From Macrotrachela quadricornifera (Eukaryota > Rotifera > Eurotatoria > Philodinida > Philodinidae), in assembly GCA_022393335.1 (NCBI GenBank), contig JAJEKB010021543.1:2328019-2392018 (forward strand): DNA of 64,000 bases, read 5' to 3'. The first letter of the stretch is position 1. Each line of letters starts with the position of its first letter. The translations under genes and the position numbers were made by a program. Below, one piece after another: positions 47,648 through 58,429 of this stretch. Below the pieces are notes generated by a model. The model searched no databases. It worked only from the letters and a program-made list of their open reading frames with translations, and had not been told where the DNA came from.

Positions 47648-50600
47648 ATGGTTGGAACTGATGCAAAAAACAAAAATATTCTTGATAAGAAATATATTTG
47701 TTCAAAGTGTTCATTGATATTACGAGATCCAGTACAATTGAATACATGTGGTCATCGACTATGTCAATCATGTATCGATCCTCAACATGAGTAAGTCACA
47801 ATATAAAACGACATAAATATTTTTTTTTCATTTTAATACATAGAGCTATAATCAAATGTGTTCAATGTCAAATAGAAATATCTCAAGATGAAGTACAATG
47901 AAGTTTTTCTTTGATTTGAATAAAACACATTTTTATTGTTTAGATCATGGTTGATAGAGGTTTCAAAAGTGACATGCAATCAATAGCAATCGATTGTTCT
48001 TTTTGTCAGTGGATTGGCATCTTAGATAAGTATCAAGTAACATTTCTTATCCAAGCCGCTAGTCGTTGAATATTTCATGGATTTATAGAATTAGAAATTG
48101 TTCGCTCATCGTTAATCTCTCGACATATCGGAAAGTGATACTTCTATGGCTCTATTTGAGATATTTATGTTCTATCTAAGATGAAATTCGACTAATCGAT
48201 ATTTTTAATTTCTTTTTATTAGGTTGTCAACAAAGTTCTTGCGTTTTTTAAGAAAAAATTCTAGGACATTCGAGAAAGTTCTAGAAGTTTCCATATTAAG
48301 GGTATATAAAAGGAGGATGAATGTCTTCCGAATGAAAATAAAATCATCGATATGGATGTCGCTAGTGAACTGAAAATAGATCTTTCTCGTAGAGAGATTC
48401 GGGTGCTTTTACTTCATGAATTCCGTCTTGGTCACAAAGCAACGGAAGCAGCCAACAACATATGCAGCACGATGGGGGACGATGTACTCTCTACTCGTAC
48501 GGCACAACATTGGTTCAATCGGTTTAAGAATGGTAACTTGGAACTCGACGACTTACCTCGCTCCGGTAGACCACTGGAACTGGATGTTGATCTCTTAACA
48601 CAGCTTATCGAAGAAGATTCTCGATTGACTTTACGGTGTTTAGCAGAGCAGCTTGGGTGCTCTCATACTACAGTGGAAAAACATCTGATCGAATTAGGCA
48701 AGACATGGAGATATGGAGTTTGGATACCTCACGAATTATCCCCACATCAGCTTCAACTTAGAGTTGATGCTTGTATGGATTTAATGACATCTCATCGTAA
48801 TTATCAATGGCTCCGCAATCTTATTACTGGTGATGAGAAGTGGGTGTTATATATTAACTACACGCACAGACGCCAATAGTTGGGTGCTGGTCAAACAGAC
48901 GTAGCAACGCCTAAGACTGATCCGCACTCTAAGAAGGTGATGCTGAACGTCTGGTGGGGAGTCAATGGAATTATTCACTGGGAAATTCTTCCAAATGGTT
49001 GTACCATCACTGCTGATCTATACTGTTAACAATTAGATCGAGTTGCTGAAAAACTCAAGGGGAAGCAGGATCGAATTTATTATTTGCATGATAATGCGAG
49101 ACCCCATGTTGCAAAGTCGACCAGCCAAAAATTATTGAATCTCGGATGGATTACCATTCCTCTTCCACCTTATTCTCCTGACTTGGCTCCAACGGATTAC
49201 CATTTGTTTCGTTCTCTTTCTCATCATTTGTGTGAGAAAAAGTTCGACGACGAGAACGACTTGAAAATGGATATCGCCAACTTCTTTGGTCAAAAGTCAC
49301 AGGACTTCTACGAACGCGGGATCCTATCTTTGCCCGAACGTTGGCGACAAGTCATAGATAGTAGTGGTGCATATATAATTGAAAGTTAGTTGTATTGTTA
49401 GAGTTTAAAAATAAAAATAAAATTTTTGAAAAAAACGGAAAAACTTTGTTGACAACCTAATAATTTCAATAAAATTTTTGTTTTCCCTATGATTCATTTA
49501 TCAAGTCCTTCATACCCATCGGATATTTTTGCAGAAGAAAAGATTTGAGTATATTTACTTATAATTACGAAACTTCTATCGATCAGTTGAACTACATAAA
49601 TTGTGATGTTAATGTCTCGGATAAACCTATGTTTTGTCATTAAAAAAGATTATTGAAATGTTTAAGGATAGCAATTTGCAAACACCATCCCTGCTCCCTC
49701 CCTCTCCATTCTTACTCAAACTATCACAAACAAAGATTTTTGAATTAATAGAAAATATTAATAAATGAAAATTTGAAAATTTCATGGCACATCATTCACA
49801 ACAATTCTATTCAAAATTTTATTGTGCTTTTTTTCGAGAAAAAACAACGAAATTTTAAAATGTCTCTCTCCTATCTTCTATTTAGACTGATCTTAAAATT
49901 GGAATGTTTTTGTATACATTTGTCCATAAAAAAATAAATGTCATCGTGTTTCACATTTTTAATCTCACAGAAATTGTACTGAAACCTATTTTGTAAAGAA
50001 TGTATTAGTAGCTTGTTATGATGAATAATTGATAAAGTAAAATATTAGATAGATGTACTTTAAAAAGAAAATATGAAAGCATTATAATTTATTCATATGA
50101 AAATAAACTAACAATTCGAAATTTACTTTTATTTCTATTATTTTTTGTAGACCTAGATATGAGATATTTTTATTTATATCTTCACAGTGTATTATAGAAA
50201 CGTGTTCTAGAAAGAAATTTCTTCAGCAGTGCCATTGAATTAAAGTAGAGAATTACTCAAAAATCGAATTTCAAATAAGTTTTCGACAATCCAAATTAAA
50301 CAGAATAATTAAAGCTTTTTTTCGATATGTCTGCTCTAGCGTTTATCGTTGACATTTTAAAGTCTATTTGACTACGTTCATCTTATTCAAAAATTCTCTA
50401 GCGTTTTCTTTCAAAGGAACATCTCGATCAATTTCATCCAAATCCAAAGTGCAAATATTGTGGCGAACAATTTAATACAGTAAATAATTTCAATGAACAT
50501 AAAGTATTACAATGTAAAAAAGTAACTGTTGATTGTGTATTGAAAGATTTCGGTTGTAATGAACAAGTGTGGATATTCTTCAACTATAAAATAAACATCT

Positions 50601-51879
50601 GAAAATCTGTTTGTTTTAGATCATTCGTGAGAAAAGAGATGAGCATTATTTGACTGAACAACACCAAGCTGCCGTTCTTAAAATCATTCAACAAATAAGA
50701 TTAAAATTATTCAATACACCAATAGGCAGTGGTCTTCCTCAAACAACAACTGCAACAACTAATGATCCTGTCACAGCTCAACTACAGGCACTTTATGACA
50801 AAATAAATACCTTGTCAGACGGTATTGTGGTATTGAATGATGATGTACAACGTCTCAACAATGAATCGCTTCAAACTCAAATTCAACTTCAAGTATTGGC
50901 AGAAAACTTTTCACAAGTCAAATTATCCATCGAAGAAACACAGAGTTTTCTGGAAGGAATACAGTATAATCAAAGTACTCTCAATCAAGAATTATTATCA
51001 TTGAAAGAAGAGATCAATGATATGCAACATGTTTCATATGATGGAATATATATATGGAAAATTACAAACTTTCAAGAGAAAATGAGTAAGTTGTATATCT
51101 AGCTACCTTGAACAGTGACAGCAGAATATTTATAAAATATCTATACTTTCACATGAGGATGACCAACATACAACGCCATTCCCATGGGGATGTATAGATA
51201 TTGGGCGAAAATGACTTTCAAGATTTTTTTCCATAGTTTTGATAGAAATATACACAATATGTAGTACCCATATTGAAAATAAAATTTCAAAGAAATTTCA
51301 TCCATTCATTAAACAGTGCTATCAAAGGATTCATTTGTAGCTAACGCAAAATCTAACCGACAAACATCAATATATTCTCCGTCATTTTATTCATCATCTA
51401 TTGGGTATAAAATGAAAGTTCGTTTGTATCTAAATGGTGATGGAAATGCTCATCAAACACATATGTCAATATTTTTTGTTCTAATGCGAGGCTTATATGA
51501 TTCGATTCTCAAATTTCCATTCAATTATAAGGTTACGTTTTGTATGTACGATCAAACACCGACACAACGACATATCATCGATTCATTTCGACCAGACATT
51601 AGATCGAACAGTTTCCAGCGACCACGATCGGATATGAACATAGCTAGTGGCATACCAAAATTTATTCCATTATCAACAATTGAACAAGAAGATAATCCAT
51701 ATGTTCAAAACAATACAATATTTATTAAAGTGATGATAGATTTTGGTAATATGCACAAGAGTCTATTGCCTTATGTTCTAAGTTTGAATCCCGGTTTACC
51801 AACACATGTTCAACAGGCGATGATCGAAGAAGAAGCAGAGCGACGAGCTCAACAACGTTCTAATTCTTCTCATGAATAG
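47648..51879 (+). CDS. TRAF-like protein B (RING, TRAF zinc finger, coiled coil, MATH), 479 aa
   Basis: The structure is join(47648..47790, 47844..47892, 47944..48036, 50417..50566, 50620..51085, 51341..51879), 1,440 nt or 480 codons. Every junction is GT-AG and in frame. The start MVGTDAKNKN was chosen over an in-frame ATG 42 bp upstream because it matches paralogue A. RING residues are visible (CSKC, CGHRLCQSC, CVQC). The zinc region reads CSFCQWIG, EHLDQFH, CKYCGEQF. A Gln/Asn-rich coiled coil follows (LNDDVQRLNNES, EETQSFLEGI). The MATH domain begins GIYIWKITNFQEKM, with HMSIFFVLMRG and LKFPFNYKVTFCMYDQ. A signalling adaptor or E3 role is inferred from the domains. Intron 3 (2,380 bp) holds a dead mariner and another repeat. 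The 53-bp intron after exon 4 is absent from paralogue A. No coding defect is seen. Confidence 0.92.
48222..49457 (+). mobile_element. Mariner element (1,236 bp) in intron 3 of TRAF-like B
   Basis: Ends are GGTTGTCAACAAAGTTCTTG and its near inverse CAAAAACTTTGTTGACAACC (the right end reads AAACTTTGTTGACAACC). TA flanks both sides (48220-48221 and 49458-49459). The size and single ORF fit classical mariners. It sits in the same orientation as the host gene and entirely within the intron. Confidence 0.93.
48352..49389 (+). pseudogene. Mariner transposase with two in-frame stops
   Basis: One continuous frame of about 345 codons covers the whole family length. The N-terminal helix-turn-helix is present (TAQHWFNRFKNGN, RSGRP). 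WIPHELS follows, then the catalytic Asp in TGDEKWVLY. The second Asp is in HDNARPHVAK and the third in YSPDLAPTDYHLF, 34 residues apart (DD34D). Two nonsense codons interrupt it: TAG at about 48,877 after THRRQ, where the family has Trp, and TAA at about 49,027 after DLYC, where Gln is expected. Both are single-base changes and no frameshift is needed, so inactivation looks recent. Confidence 0.93.
49655..49990. repeat. Internally deleted relative of the 56-58 kb element
   Basis: GAAATGTTTAAGGATAGCAA, then CCCTCCCTCTCC resemble 56,775-56,815. CATCGTGTTTCACATTTTTAATCTC (landmark, 49,944) resembles 57,996-58,019. The middle is different and the long terminal repeats are missing. It lies in intron 3 of TRAF-like B downstream of the mariner. 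Confidence 0.55.
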
Positions 51880-52849
51880 ATATCTCTTAAATGATATACT
51901 TCTATTTAAAGAAAATTAATCAATAATCAAGAATATTCTATTTTAAAATTTAAAATATAATCTAGATAACATCTACATAATTATTATGTATAAATATTTT
52001 TTTTTGCAATTGAACTTAATCTAAATTAATATATTCAATGATATACTATATTAAACTGAATATCTAATAAATATGAAAAATGTTTTGTTAAAGTAAACAA
52101 AAAGAAAAAATTCTAATTGATAGTTATAGATAGAGAATACTATCGATTTGTCAAAAAATCTCTAGTATAACAATTGTTGAATTGTAAACAAATAACATTA
52201 GTCATGCGTTCTAAATATTGATGTAAAGATCGAGAACTCTATGATAATAAAAGCTTTGGATATCTTGAAAGCAAAATATAAAAATGTGTGAATGATAGAA
52301 AAACATACATTTCTAGAAAAAAAAAACAAATCTATATTTTCAAACCTTTATCTATCAATTGTATGTTGATAGATGTTTTGAATATTATTATGATATCTAT
52401 ATTGTAATTAACAAAATGCTATTTCCTAATCTTTTCAAGTTCATTTATACATGCTTCAAATTTGATGTTAATAACTTTCATCTCAAAGAAAACATAATAT
52501 TGCCATTCGAAAATGTAAAAAACATACAGTTTCTTTATGCTATTTCAATTAGTCAGATTATTTACAAAAAACTCCTTTTATTTCTTAATTTTTTTAAAAT
52601 AATCTTACTGAAATATATTTTACATATTTCTCTGTTTTTTAAAGGATGATTTCGGACAAATAATTGATCTTACTTGTTTAGAATTGTAACAATATTAAAC
52701 TTCGAAGTTTTGAAACATTAGTTGAATTAAATTTACAGCTATCAAATATATTTTTCATTCTATTTTCATTAAAAATAAATATATTATTCAAATGTAAAAA
52801 TTTAAAATAACATTTAACAATATATTTTTTATTCATTAATTAATTTAAA
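51880..52849 (+). pseudogene. Possible dead F-box/LRR-like fragment (about 52,350-52,745) in non-coding DNA
   Basis: A 96-codon frame (52,359-52,649) reads MLFPNLFKFIYTC, then LPFENVKNIQFLY, spacing hydrophobic residues as leucine-rich-repeat remnants do. The sequence continues in other frames with gapped resemblance to 37,180-37,590. It starts about 500 bp after TRAF-like B and has no intact gene structure. The remainder is AT-rich 3' flank. The family assignment is tentative. Confidence 0.35.
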
Positions 52850-53461
52850 CTAGTGTTTGAGGTCGATTCTTGAGATAATCTGCAATTTTGGTTGTTTTTC
52901 AACTTCTTCATGATTGTGTTTTAACCATGGATATTTAACAAGAATCTGATCATCGTGTTGAAAAATAGTCTCAAGCAAATCGTATAGAAATAAATCGACC
53001 CATGTAAGATGATTGCCTACAAAGAAATAACCACTATCACTATACATTTGGCCTAAGGTTTCTAGATTTGTTAGATGTTGAAGTAACTCTTCGGCTAAAA
53101 ACTTTTGCATACATGCTTGATTTTTTGTTTCTATTTGTTCCTTGTATGTTGGATCATATTTAGCCATGAGATTAGCTACCGTATCGACGACAGCATCTAC
53201 TTTTGCTTGTTCCAAATTGTCTTTGCCCACTAGTTGAAATTATTTGGCAAGAAATCGAGCGATTGCTAGCGATTGTGGCAATTTGATTCCATTAAATTCA
53301 AGTACAGGCATTTGACACAGAGGCATGTCAGTTTTGTGTGGTGCCCATTGAGTTCGTTCATATCGAATATCATCAAATTGTTGACCAGCAGCAGCAAAAA
53401 TTAGACGAGCTACTTCTCCACGACCACGAAGATTGAAATAATGTAATTTGTATGACGCCAT
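52850..53461 (-). pseudogene. Sigma-type glutathione S-transferase with one in-frame stop
   Basis: A single intronless frame of 204 codons runs from ATG 53461 to the stop at 52850. Codon 74 is TAA (53242-53240), between RFLAK and FQLVGKDN. The N-terminal thioredoxin-like half shows the catalytic Tyr8 in KLHYFNLRGRGEVARLIF, CQMPVLEFNG with the cis-Pro, and the glutathione-binding QSLAIARFLA. The C-terminal helical half includes YFFVGNHLTWVDLFLYDLLE, the conserved N-capping region. Length (about 202 residues) is normal for cytosolic GSTs, which conjugate glutathione to electrophiles or act as prostaglandin-type isomerases. Everything apart from the one stop looks conserved. It may be a very young pseudogene, a polymorphic null allele or a sequencing error. 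Confidence 0.88.
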
Positions 53462-54924
53462 TGTAGTTAGTGTGCGTCAACATAGAATAAACAACATGTG
53501 AAGAGGTAATAAGATATTTTCTGTTTCATTATCTCACTAATACGTATCGACAAAGAAAGAAAGACAATAAACGAAAGTTGAAGAAGTTATACTTTCAGTT
53601 TGCCCGTCAAATTATAGACTCAGATAATATACGTTAGAGACATTTAGACGTATCTAATGTTCATTTTCAGAGTTAAGTGGACATAAGCATATTTTGAGTA
53701 AGTTTATAAAATAAAAAAAGAAGCTAATCTTAGAAGTTTTTTAACATTATCTATACTTGACATTGCTCAAAAATATAAAATTTATACTGAAGGTTATTCA
53801 TTAAATTTCTTCAAAGTATGAGTTATGGTAATGAGTCAATAGCATATCACGTTGCTGTTTTACAGGCGCCATTTGTACACAGATTTACATCCGCCAAATG
53901 GAAGCAGTTATGTACAAGACATGACTCGAGATACGGCATTTATCGTTTAACAAAATTACATCTGGTCTTTGCGGTCGGTTCAACAAGGGCTTATATAGCT
54001 AGCACTATTAGAAATATTCGTTTAATTGTTGAAGAGATAGTAATATGGTGTGCAGAGGTCAGATGGCGTTCACAACAAAAGATCATGAGAAGCTTGACGT
54101 GCGTTGTCTTCCACTGATAACGTTTATATTTTGTCAAAATGATATTTTCATCAAAGTCGCGTATTTCTTCGATGTCGTCAACTATGAGCGAGCTCAGCAG
54201 TTTAATGCTAGGAGTCGAAATGCGTAAATTCTCTGTAGAAATTGTAATGTTTATACGATTGCTAAAATATTAAGGAAAATTCTTTTAGATTGTCGGTGAA
54301 CAAAAATAATGTGTTTTGCCATCAACTACTTTCACTGCCATACCGCGATTGTAAATTCACGCCTGCGAATGATCGCTGCCCCATGAACTTCTTATAAGCT
54401 ATGCGCTCTGAAATTAAGAGGTCATTCAGTGTTATCGGTTGGTCAAACAAATACACCTACATTCTTTTTTTGAAGGCTATGCTCATGTATTCTGATTTTC
54501 TCTCATACTTATGGTGGATTTCTTTGAACTTTCAAAATTGGGCAATCAAACAGTACTTGGAAATTCCTTATCTTCAGAGCCTACAACTATGTTAACCTAT
54601 ACAGAGTGTTGAATGAAAATAGTATGAATAATCGAATTTGAATATTATTAGCTTTCTCATATTGCAGCCATGCGGATGATACCACATTATTTACTTATGT
54701 CTTCTTCAGAAGATAAGCAGCTATCTTTATGTTTTGTTAGAAAGTGATAAAGTAACACTCACATCATTGAATTTTACAACGTGTTCTGAGATGCAAAGTC
54801 AAAAATTTCGAAACATCCATACTTAATTTGTTTCATCCAAAAAAATTTTTGAGACAATCTGGATTGCCCATGGAATAGAACAAATAAAATATATTTCGGG
54901 ATTTGTGACTGTTTCACAGGGCTC
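53462..54924. other. No recognisable gene
   Basis: The first part is the 5' flank of the GST ORF. An open frame of 99 codons (53,818-54,117, +) and shorter ones have no motif, and I do not support them as genes. The composition near 53,850-54,230 is slightly GC-richer than its surroundings, which may mark an old insertion. Confidence 0.4.
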
Positions 54925-55322
54925 TACACTGTAAAAAAAGGGTCATCTACTGAACTTTGAAGATGTTGCAGTGTTTTACGCAACGATTGTAAGTTTCATG
55001 ACATAGAAATCTTTTCGTAATTTTTCTACAGAATTTTTTAAGTTCGGAAAATTGAAGAGGGTTATGAACTTTTCCTACAAAACCTTCTACAAGTTCCGAG
55101 CATTATTCACTGATCTTTTGATAGCTTCGTACCTTTTGTACAAAATCGGTGATAGTTCCGCATAAGTTCTACGAAACCATTCATAGTTGCATAAGTTCTC
55201 TAATAGTTCCGGACACACTGTATGAAACTATTAGAGAACTTATACAACTATGAATGGTTTCGAAAAATTTATACGAAACCTTCTGATGTTTTATGAAGTC
55301 GCTCATGATTTCGTTAGTTAAC
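54925..55322. repeat. Small foldback sequence
   Basis: AAACCATTCATAGTTGCATAAG near 55,170 (landmark) and TTCTCTAATAGTTCC are the inverse of CTATTAGAGAA, then ACAACTATGAATGGTTT near 55,228-55,261. Repeated (T)AGTTCCG motifs continue to the left. TACACTGTAAAAAA at about 54,926 resembles the terminus of the composite element that follows. It is probably a relic of the same kind of transposon. Confidence 0.5.
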
Positions 55323-55544
55323 TACACTCTAAAAAAAGAAGTGTTTTACCAAATCCTAAAAATAGCTTCCGGGCATTTCTAAAAGCGTCGAAAGATCTCC
55401 AGAGTCTCAAAAAGATGGTAAAAAAGGTTTTATAGGAAAAGGTTCCGAGGTTGCATCCAAGGGAAGAACCTTTATAGATTTCGTAGATATTTTTGTCCTT
55501 TCTTCAGAGACTTTGAAAGGCTTTTGACCAAGGGGGAAAAAGCG

Positions 55545-55650
55545 GATTCCGTGTATTGGGGATACGGTCGCGATACGTACGATACATGCGATACGGGGGC
55601 GATACATACGATACGGACGCTACGAATACAATCCAGAGAATATATGTAGA
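55545..55650. repeat. GATACG-rich block, left arm
   Basis: CGATACGTACGATAC, GCGATACGGGGGCGATAC and TACGATACGGACGC follow each other in about 100 bp. This mirrors the block at 59,900-60,035 in the right arm of the same element. It is GC-richer than the surroundings. Confidence 0.7.
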
Positions 55651-55904
55651 ACTAAGAAGATAAAATTTCATTGAGTTACGAAAATACAAAATTCGCATGA
55701 TAGAATCGTGAAATTAAAGTTTCTCTCTTAATAACAAAGTTAATTTTCGTTAAAAATTTCAATATTACGATAAATGTAGGAAAATATAGTAAGGAGATAA
55801 AGCGGATTGTCGAATCGCGAGATCGTACCCATAGTACAGGTCGCCATAGGATCGGACGAATCTGGGTTATGAATGTTCCGCTGACTACCCTATTAGATCC
55901 TCAG

Positions 55905-56115
55905 GTCCTATTATTTACAGATACCCTTAGGTCCTCAAGTGCTACTATATAGAGGTACTCATAGGTCCTCAAATTCTATATTTTCGAGGTACCCTTAGTT
56001 TCTCAAGCCCAATTATATAGGGCTACACATAGGTCCTCAAAGGCTATTATATGAGGGTGTCCATAGGTCCTCAAGGACTATTTAACAGGGTACTTTAGGC
56101 CCTAAGGTCCTATTA
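55905..56115. repeat. 34-bp tandem repeats, left arm
   Basis: GGTCCTCAA or close variants start at about 55,930, 55,963, 55,998, 56,032 and 56,066, a period of 33-35 bp. Between them come TATTATATAG and GGTAC(C/T)C(A/T)TAG motifs. Units are diverged from each other. Confidence 0.85.
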
Positions 56116-56483
56116 TATAGATAAAGGGCGATCCAAAAGTCTTGGTACCTCTCAGAAAAAATTGTTCGTTCTCCGTTATAATAAACTTTAAAATGCTCAA
56201 ACTTTGGGATCTTATTCTTTGTAACGTGACGAATATTATCCTAAATTTTCAACTCTCTATTCTGACAAATAAGAGATTTGTACAGGTTAACATTCTTGAA
56301 ATCTTATTTTTCTCCATGTCGCAAAAATAATGGTTGGCGTATAAGACATGTAAATGGACTGTCTTTACATTTCATTTTCTCCCCACTTGATACGTTGTAT
56401 TAGGAAAACAAAATATACTCCCTGCGAACAAAAAGAACGATATTTTTGCATTTCATTTTTTTACCATATAATACACTTTATTA

Positions 56484-56752
56484 AAGAAACAAAATATATC
56501 ACAAAGTGCAGCGTGAAAAACTCTACAATTTACAACAAACTGCTTATTTTGTAATTGCAGTTATCGTTTTCAAAATGGACAAAATTTTGTGCAGTTAATG
56601 ATAGCAAAAACATTTTTTTTCGAAAAGTGAAAAATTAGTGCCTTCGAATTTTGTCTATTTTGAAAACAAAACGTGCAACTGTAAAACAAGCTCTCTTTTG
56701 TAGATTGTAGTTCTTTTCACGTTGCATCTTGTGGTATATTCTGTTTTGTGAA
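56484..56752. repeat. Hairpin within the 56-58 kb transposon
   Basis: The left arm (CACAAAGTGCAGCGTGAAAA, then TTTTCAAAATGGACAAAATT) is the diverged inverse of the right arm (AATTTTGTCTATTTTGAAAA, then CACGTTGCATCTTGTGG). Arms are about 110 bp with a spacer of about 45 bp. A related copy lies at 44,690-45,000. Confidence 0.75.
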
Positions 56753-57274
56753 ACACAATCTAAAAGAGAGTGTTGAAGTGTTTAAGGGTAGAAATTTGCA
56801 CCCACCCCTCCCTCTCATAGCGGACAGCCGGGCGACAAAATCGATTTTCGAGATTCGAACTCATATCGTAGCTAGCATTAAAGCTGCTGTGATTCTCCAT
56901 TTAATTGGATCCCGCATCATGATTGAAAGCAAGTATCTGTTGAGTTTCAGGCACCACAAGGTACGCAAAATAGGTAAATATCACTAATAGGATCCTGTAA
57001 GTAAAATGTATATTTTAAATTGAGAATCTAGTTACATTCATCATTTCTAATATAGTTATACAGTGTTATATGTTTACTATATATTGTAGGCCGTTCGGAC
57101 TTCTTGCAGTTCTTTTGGGTATAATAAGATCAAACAATCTTGATTCAAGTTTTGATTTATTATTCAAGAGAGCAAGTCATCAACTATTTTCAGTGAATGC
57201 CCAAAGATGTTCACTTAAACTTTTGTTGAGATATTTGATTGTTTATAGCATCTTGTGACACAACACTGTGGTAC

Positions 57275-57585
57275 CCCTCAAGACACCTGAAAAATCAACT
57301 TTCGAATTTCGACTTGAAACTTTGCATAGAGAGAGGTCTCAATGAGACCAGTTAATTCTGAAAGTTAAAAATTTCTTGGTTGCTCCTATCCTTAAATATG
57401 AACATTTAACATTTTGTGCCATAAACGCTGAGAAAAAGACTATATTTCCCATACTCGTATCTAGGGATAGAAGCAACCCCAAAACCTGATACTTTCAGAA
57501 TAAACTACTCTTGTAGGGACCTTTCTCTATGCTAAGTTTCAAGTTGAAAATCGAAAATTGAGTTTTTCGGTGAACCTGAAGGAGA
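57275..57585. repeat. Second foldback within the 56-58 kb transposon
   Basis: CTGAAAAATCAACTTTCGAA, then GACTTGAAACTTTGCATAGAG pair with CTATGCTAAGTTTCAAGTTG (landmarks) and GAGTTTTTCGGTGAACCTG. TTGGTTGCTCCTATCC pairs with GGATAGAAGCAACC near the centre. Arms are about 130 bp. Confidence 0.75.
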
Positions 57586-58429
57586 CCATGGTTTTTTTCT
57601 AAAAATGATCAAAAGAATAAATATCTCAAAATAAATAAGCTAGGAGCACGAATTCTTCTCAGGGTATTCATATTTCACAAGAGCCTATACAGTGCATATA
57701 GTGTTGACTCAAAAGTGATTTAGCATCTGAGAATTGCTCCTGATCTCCTTGGTCTGACCACTGTGCCCCCACCCTACAGATGGTGACAGACAGATTCAGT
57801 GACCTTTGTCGCAGACCATGACCGATGGACAAGATTAGTGTCCCAGGCTGTAAACGATAACATCACAAACAGCGACCAACACTGTAATAACTCTTACTAT
57901 TCTAGCAAAGACTGTAATCCATAAAGGACTGAAGACCATCATAAACACTTATTTGGACAAACTCTGGACATCTGGTATACAACGTACACAGCTTCATCGT
58001 GTTTCACATTTTTAATCTCGCAGGGATTGCGCTAAGAGCTTTTTTTAATAAAGCGTATTATGTGGTAAAAAAATGAAATGCAAAAATATCGTTCTTTTTG
58101 TTCGCAGGGAGTATATTTTGTTTTCCTAATACAACGTATCAAGTGGGGAGAAAATGAAATGTAAAGACAGTCCATTTACATGTCTTATACGCCAACCATT
58201 ATTTTTGCGACATGGAGAAAAATAAGATTTCAAGAATGTTAACCTGTACAAATCTCTTATTTGTCAGAATAGAGAGTTGAAAATTTAGGATAATATTCGT
58301 CACGTTACAAAGAATAAGATCCCAAAGTTTGAGCATTTTAGAGTTTACTATAACAGAGAACGAACAATTTTTTCTGAGAGGTATAAAGACTTTTGGATAA
58401 TCTTTTATATTCGTAGATTCTCAAGGACT

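Larger units (their letters stand above)
56124..58405. mobile_element. Transposon with near-identical 363-bp inverted repeats, no recognisable transposase
   Basis: Left repeat 56,124-56,487 and right repeat 58,043-58,405 are inverse copies. Long stretches are identical, for example from CTCCCCACTTGATACG to the TTTTTTTACCA inner part. TA flanks both ends (56122-56123 and 58406-58407), and the first dozen bases differ between ends. The 1.55-kb interior has a hairpin (56,484-56,752), a second foldback (57,275-57,585) and no frame that looks like a transposase. A weak tRNA T-arm-like motif lies near 56,850 on the minus strand. It inserted into the 34-bp repeat block of the larger element. Near-identity of the arms implies a recent insertion and a trans-acting transposase elsewhere. 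Confidence 0.85.

Noticed and set aside
53818..54227. Two overlapping open frames (99 and 60 codons)
   Set aside because: No motif, no splice context, and composition does not separate them from chance.
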